Both the position numbers and the translations under genes were made by a program. DNA of 42,376 bases. Origin: an uncultured Senegalimassilia sp. GTDB lineage: Bacteria > Actinomycetota > Coriobacteriia > Coriobacteriales > Eggerthellaceae. The stretch covers positions 1 to 42,376 of the forward strand of contig NZ_CABQJR010000023.1 in assembly GCF_902464545.1 (NCBI RefSeq). The letters run 5' to 3'. Under the pieces are notes generated by a model. That model did no database searches. It saw nothing but the letters and a program-made list of their open reading frames with translations, and was not told the DNA's origin. This document shows positions 38,787-42,376 of the stretch, piece after piece (within the stretch, counting starts at the first letter, position 1; the number at the start of each line of letters is the position of its first letter).

Positions 38787-41501
38787 CTACTCCTGCACCT
38801 TCAGCGCCAGCGCCAAGGGCACGCGCTTGATACGGCGGATGTGCAGCAGCGCTACCGCCAGGTACGTTGCGAACCCGATGGCGATGACCTGCGCGATCGC
38901 CGTCATCGGCACGTAGATCTCGATGTTGCCGTTGTAAGCGAGCAGCATGGCGCGGAAAAGCAGCGTCAATCCGCCGATGATCAGCGGTTGGCATACTACC
39001 AGCGACACGGCAACCGTCAGCGTGATGGAGCGTACGTACAGGCGGCTGATTTCGGAATCGCGGTAGCCGAACACCTTCATGTAGCTGATCGAGCGCGCGG
39101 AGCGGTCGATCACCGATTTCGTCAGCAGGTATATGAACACCAGGAAGATGAACACGGAAAGCCCCATCAGCATACCGATCATATCGTCCATCATGCCCAC
39201 GAACTGCTCGCCGATGGCATCCATGCTCGAGGGAGTCAGGTCGCTGGCAAGGTAGCGAGCGTCCAGGTCAAGCGCCTGATCGGAGGCGTATCCGTTGAAG
39301 TACCCGGCGTCGTTTCCGAAGAAGCGGTTGAAGTCGTCGAGGCTCATGTACACGGCCATGTCGGACTTCGTCCCCCAGGTGTACGCGTCGCCCTCGTAGG
39401 TCACCTCGCGTGTTCCGTCCTCATACTTGTCGTACAGGCTGACTGCCTGCCCGTCGGCGAAGCCGAATTTGTCGATCAGCCCGTTGCCGAACACCACGCG
39501 CCCGTCGCCCACGGCAAGGCCGTCCCAATAGCGTGAACCCTCGGGCACGCCGTACACGGCGATCGTCTCCGTGCCCGAGTCCTCGCCGCGGTCGTAATCC
39601 AGCGAATATACGGCGTACTTCTCGGCCTGCGCGATCTTCCCCGCCCCGTTGTCCACGGTGTTCACGGGGTGGACGTTGTCGGAATCCGCATCGATGTCGG
39701 CGGACTTCTCGACCATGTCCAACACCTCATCGCGCGATTTACCCAGGTCAGCGGCTACCGAATCGACTTTCTTATAGAATGAATCCTGCGCTGCGTTAAA
39801 CGCGTCCCGCGCGCGGGCAAGGTCATCTTGCGCATCTTGCGCGGTCTGCATGGCGTCTGCGGAAGGTGCCGCGGCAAGCGCCGTTGCGGCATCCTGAAGC
39901 TTGTCGGCGGCGGTTTGCAACGCATCGCCCGAATCCTCGAGTGCAGCTCCCGCATCCTCCACGGCGGTCAGCTTGTCGCCTTCCACGCCTTGCAGCTCGT
40001 CGATGGCGGTCCACGCCTCGCGGTCGGCTTGCGTGCCGTCCAGCTCCAGCGGCGCCTTCAGCGTGTACATGTGCTCGGCCACCACGTTGTTGTGCAGGTT
40101 CTCGGCGTAGTGCGTCATGGTGGGCAAAATGGCCAGCGAGAACAGCAGCAGCATGCTGGCGAACCCGATGCCGACGAACAGGGTGGCGAAGTTGCCCAGG
40201 TTGCGCAAGAACACGCGCAGGCGGAAGCGCGTGGTGAAGCTCAGGCGTTCGGGCAGGGCAAAACCGCGTTTCACGCCGCCCTTGCTGGTCTCGTGGCGCA
40301 AAAACTCCAGCGGGGTGTGGCCCATCTTGCGCAAAAGCCCTAGCAACGTGATGCCCACCAGCGTTGCCACGGGCAGCGCGGTGGTTTGCGCGAACACGCT
40401 CCAGCTCCAGGTGGCGTGGTAGGGAGGCAGGCTGTAACTGCCGTAATACAGGTTGCGCATCGGCTCGCTCATCAGGGTATAGCCGGCCACGTTGCCCACC
40501 ACGGCGGCCGCGATACCCACCGCCGCGGGCAGCGCCAGGTAGTGCGCCACCAGCTCGCGGCGACGATATCCGCTGGCCAGCAGCGTGCCGATGATGGCGC
40601 TTTCCTCCTCGATGGTGCCCGACGTCAGCACCACGAACACGAACGCCATGATGGCGATGATCATATACAGAAGCACGCCCCACATGGTGGAGTCGCCCGC
40701 AACGTCGTCGGCGGCGTAGCCGATGCCCTGATTCGCGCTCGAGTCGGTCAGGTCGTCCACGGTCGCCCCGGTATCGGAGAGCGCGCGAACCATGTCCTTC
40801 TCGGCATCGGTTCGTTGCGCCACGGTCAAGTCGCGATCGGTGAAACGCACCGAGTACGTATACGCCGGCTGATGCCCCGTGGTCTCAAGCGCCGCGAAAC
40901 CGCTTTCGGAAACCTCGGCCACGCCGAACGTCAGCGTGTTCACCGTGAAATCGGAGTTGCTCTGGAACAGCGCTTGGTTATCGGAGGTCGTCATGATGCC
41001 GCACACGGTGAAGCGCTGGCCGAACAGCTCCACCTCCTCGCCGACGCTTATGTCGTTGTTCGTGGCGAACACGCGGTCGATGGCCACCTCGTCGGCTGCC
41101 TCGGGCACGCGCCCCTCGGCGTATGCGGCCAGGTCGACCTGGGTGCGGTGCTGGTAGACGCGCAGCGTGCGGTCGCGGCCGTCGTCGCCTTGCGCATGGT
41201 CGAAGTCGGCGTCGAAGGACCAGTTACGGAAGACTTTGGCGTCTCCCGCGCCGCCATCGCGTGCCGCGTCGGCGACAGCGTTCAGCTGCTCGTCGGTGGC
41301 CTCGAAGGCGGTGGTGAAGCGCACGTCCTCGATCGAGTATTGCTCGGGCATGTCGTCGATGATGACGGCGATGGAGTGCGCTGCCAGCAAAAAGCCCGAC
41401 GTCAGCGCGATGGTTACGGACATCAGCAGGAAGATGCCCAGGTATTTCCCCAGGTTGTTTTTCAGCTCGCGCGGGAAGCGCTTGCGCAAAGGCGATGCCA
41501 T
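38787..41501 (-). CDS. ABC exporter permease with two FtsX-type domains
   Basis: Membrane part of a MacB/LolCDE-like ABC system, 904 residues. A first helix near residues 17-40 (YLGIFLLMSVTIALTSGFLL) opens a large extracytoplasmic region. FtsX-type triple-helix groups lie around residues 255-375 and 790-895 (VTIALTS-type starts, and VFIFLVFIYLLTKSVIDRSA in the second), with two further helices between them. Between these is a second extracytoplasmic region with an Ala/Asp-rich coiled coil (about 520-590). The start follows GGAGG. The ATPase gene lies ten bases upstream in the same operon. Such pairs export peptides, lipids or antibiotics or drive cell-envelope processes; the cargo here is unknown. 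Confidence 0.88.
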   Translation of the reverse strand: MASPLRKRFPRELKNNLGKYLGIFLLMSVTIALTSGFLLAAHSIAVIIDDMPEQYSIEDVRFTTAFEATDEQLNAVADAARDGGAGDAKVFRNWSFDADFDHAQGDDGRDRTLRVYQHRTQVDLAAYAEGRVPEAADEVAIDRVFATNNDISVGEEVELFGQRFTVCGIMTTSDNQALFQSNSDFTVNTLTFGVAEVSESGFAALETTGHQPAYTYSVRFTDRDLTVAQRTDAEKDMVRALSDTGATVDDLTDSSANQGIGYAADDVAGDSTMWGVLLYMIIAIMAFVFVVLTSGTIEEESAIIGTLLASGYRRRELVAHYLALPAAVGIAAAVVGNVAGYTLMSEPMRNLYYGSYSLPPYHATWSWSVFAQTTALPVATLVGITLLGLLRKMGHTPLEFLRHETSKGGVKRGFALPERLSFTTRFRLRVFLRNLGNFATLFVGIGFASMLLLFSLAILPTMTHYAENLHNNVVAEHMYTLKAPLELDGTQADREAWTAIDELQGVEGDKLTAVEDAGAALEDSGDALQTAADKLQDAATALAAAPSADAMQTAQDAQDDLARARDAFNAAQDSFYKKVDSVAADLGKSRDEVLDMVEKSADIDADSDNVHPVNTVDNGAGKIAQAEKYAVYSLDYDRGEDSGTETIAVYGVPEGSRYWDGLAVGDGRVVFGNGLIDKFGFADGQAVSLYDKYEDGTREVTYEGDAYTWGTKSDMAVYMSLDDFNRFFGNDAGYFNGYASDQALDLDARYLASDLTPSSMDAIGEQFVGMMDDMIGMLMGLSVFIFLVFIYLLTKSVIDRSARSISYMKVFGYRDSEISRLYVRSITLTVAVSLVVCQPLIIGGLTLLFRAMLLAYNGNIEIYVPMTAIAQVIAIGFATYLAVALLHIRRIKRVPLALALKVQE

Positions 41502-41511
41502 GGCGCGCCTC

Positions 41512-42315
41512 CTACCAGGTCAGGTCGCGCGCGGCCATGCGCTCGACGTTCGCCGTGTCCTCGGCCAGCTTGCCGTCGCGCAGGCGCAGCACGCGGTGCG
41601 CCATGTGCTTGATCGCGTCGTTGTGCGTGACGATGACCACGGTGCACCCGTAATCGCGGTTCACGTTCTCCATCAGCTCCAGGATTTCCTTCGACGTCTG
41701 GTAATCAAGTGCGCCGGTGGGCTCGTCGCACAGCAAAAGCCCGGGATTCTTCACCAGCGCGCGGCCGATGGCGCAGCGCTGCTGTTGCCCGCCCGAGACT
41801 TGGCGGGGGAACTTCGCGCGATGCTCGTAGAGCCCAAGCGAGCGCAGCAGATCGTCTATGGGGAGGGAGTTTGCGGAAAGATGCGCCGTGACCTCGATAT
41901 TCTCTCGAATGGTCAGGTCGGGCACCAGGTTGTAGAACTGGAAGACGAAGCCGAGCTTGTCGCGGCGATACTCGCCCAGTTGCTTGGACGTCAGGCTGGT
42001 CAGCTCCGTGCCGCCCACGTTTATCGAGCCGCTATCGGACGCCTCCAGGCCACCCACCAGGTTCAAAAACGTCGATTTGCCGCTGCCCGATGGGCCGAGC
42101 AGCACGCAAATCTCGCCTTTGTTGACGGTGGTGGTGACGTCGTGCAGCACCGTGGTGCGCGCCTCGCCTTCGCCGTAGTGCTTGCACAGGTCGCGGACTT
42201 GCAGGTAGGGCGTGGGGGAGGAGGCGGTATCGGCGGTGGCGGCGGATGCGGCGTACGCCGCCCCGGGTGCGTCGGTTGCCGTGGAGTTCGCGCTGTTTGC
42301 GGGGTCCGTTCCCAT
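41512..42315 (-). CDS. ABC exporter ATP-binding protein (MacB/LolD type)
   Basis: ATPase of the exporter whose permease follows. In the 267 residues are Walker A GPSGSGKST (about 92-100), Q-loop FVFQFYNL, signature VSGGQQQRCAIGRAL, Walker B LLLCDEPTGALD and the H-loop VTHND. The Q-loop and signature pattern is that of the LolD/MacB/FtsE group. The first 36 residues are an Ala/Ser/Thr-rich tail not needed for the fold; AGGAG precedes its ATG, so the start is kept. The stop codon lies close to the ribosome-binding site of the permease, implying coupled translation. Confidence 0.93.
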   Translation of the reverse strand: MGTDPANSANSTATDAPGAAYAASAATADTASSPTPYLQVRDLCKHYGEGEARTTVLHDVTTTVNKGEICVLLGPSGSGKSTFLNLVGGLEASDSGSINVGGTELTSLTSKQLGEYRRDKLGFVFQFYNLVPDLTIRENIEVTAHLSANSLPIDDLLRSLGLYEHRAKFPRQVSGGQQQRCAIGRALVKNPGLLLCDEPTGALDYQTSKEILELMENVNRDYGCTVVIVTHNDAIKHMAHRVLRLRDGKLAEDTANVERMAARDLTW

Positions 42316-42376
42316 GTGGTGCTCCTATCTTTTAGTTGTTGCATTTGGGAGCCGAATATCGAATGCTTTCAGGTGC

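Overview
The window is GC-rich, densely coded DNA that looks like an anaerobic gut actinobacterium of the Coriobacteriia, most likely family Eggerthellaceae. The reasons are two Tat-exported flavin-dependent reductases, two membrane-anchored pentahaem cytochromes, a Tat-exported molybdopterin enzyme with FeS, membrane and NapGH-like partners, and two LuxR regulators carrying a multi-transmembrane N-terminal half. This combination is typical of that family. The genus cannot be fixed from the sequence alone. No rRNA, tRNA, CRISPR array or intact transposase was seen.

Layout. 0-6 kb: clpP (-), a 1.27 kb gene-free stretch ending in two tandem structured hairpins, a MaoC-like hydratase (+), an AbiE toxin-antitoxin pair whose toxin is broken by a stop codon (-), a nitroreductase and a small protein that seems frameshifted. 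6-11 kb: a pentahaem cytochrome (-), a membrane LuxR regulator (-) and a fumarate-reductase-like flavoenzyme (+). The cytochrome and flavoenzyme promoters share one architecture: the same dyad placed directly against the -35 box. 11-20 kb: trmO (-), a TetR-type regulator with an apparent C-terminal frameshift (+), a flavoenzyme/cytochrome operon (+), fucO (+), a membrane-anchored hypothetical protein (+), a copy of the fucO 3' end, and an SPFH protein (-). 20-31 kb: a second membrane LuxR regulator (-), a divergent unknown protein with an internal duplication, and a respiratory cluster of molybdoenzyme, four-cluster ferredoxin, NrfD/DmsC-like anchor, TorD-type chaperone, NapG-like and NapH-like proteins (+). 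31-42 kb: a FeoA-FeoB fusion (+), a dicarboxylate/amino-acid symporter and an RmlD-like reductase (-), a gene-free kilobase with a possible attenuator, an MHS-type MFS transporter (+), and an ABC exporter of FtsX permease plus ATPase (-).

How the genes fit together. Most of the middle serves anaerobic respiration with organic acceptors outside the membrane. The NrfD-type anchor or NapGH proteins would pass quinol electrons to the molybdoenzyme, and the NapC/NrfH-like cytochromes would feed the flavin reductases. The LuxR proteins are likely substrate-responsive switches for neighbouring operons. The substrates cannot be read from the sequence.

Repeats. Seven copies of an oriented palindromic element of about 88 bp (two arms of about 29 bp around a 28-30 nt loop) lie between 12.7 and 28.9 kb. 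All are intergenic and three lie inside the molybdoenzyme cluster. A second family of about 170 bp has three copies (1.0, 12.9 and 36.2 kb). The points judged most worth checking are the tandem bulged hairpins at 1615-1710, the shared regulator-promoter architecture at 6.9 and 9.3 kb, the two repeat families, and the attenuator-like leader at 36.7 kb.
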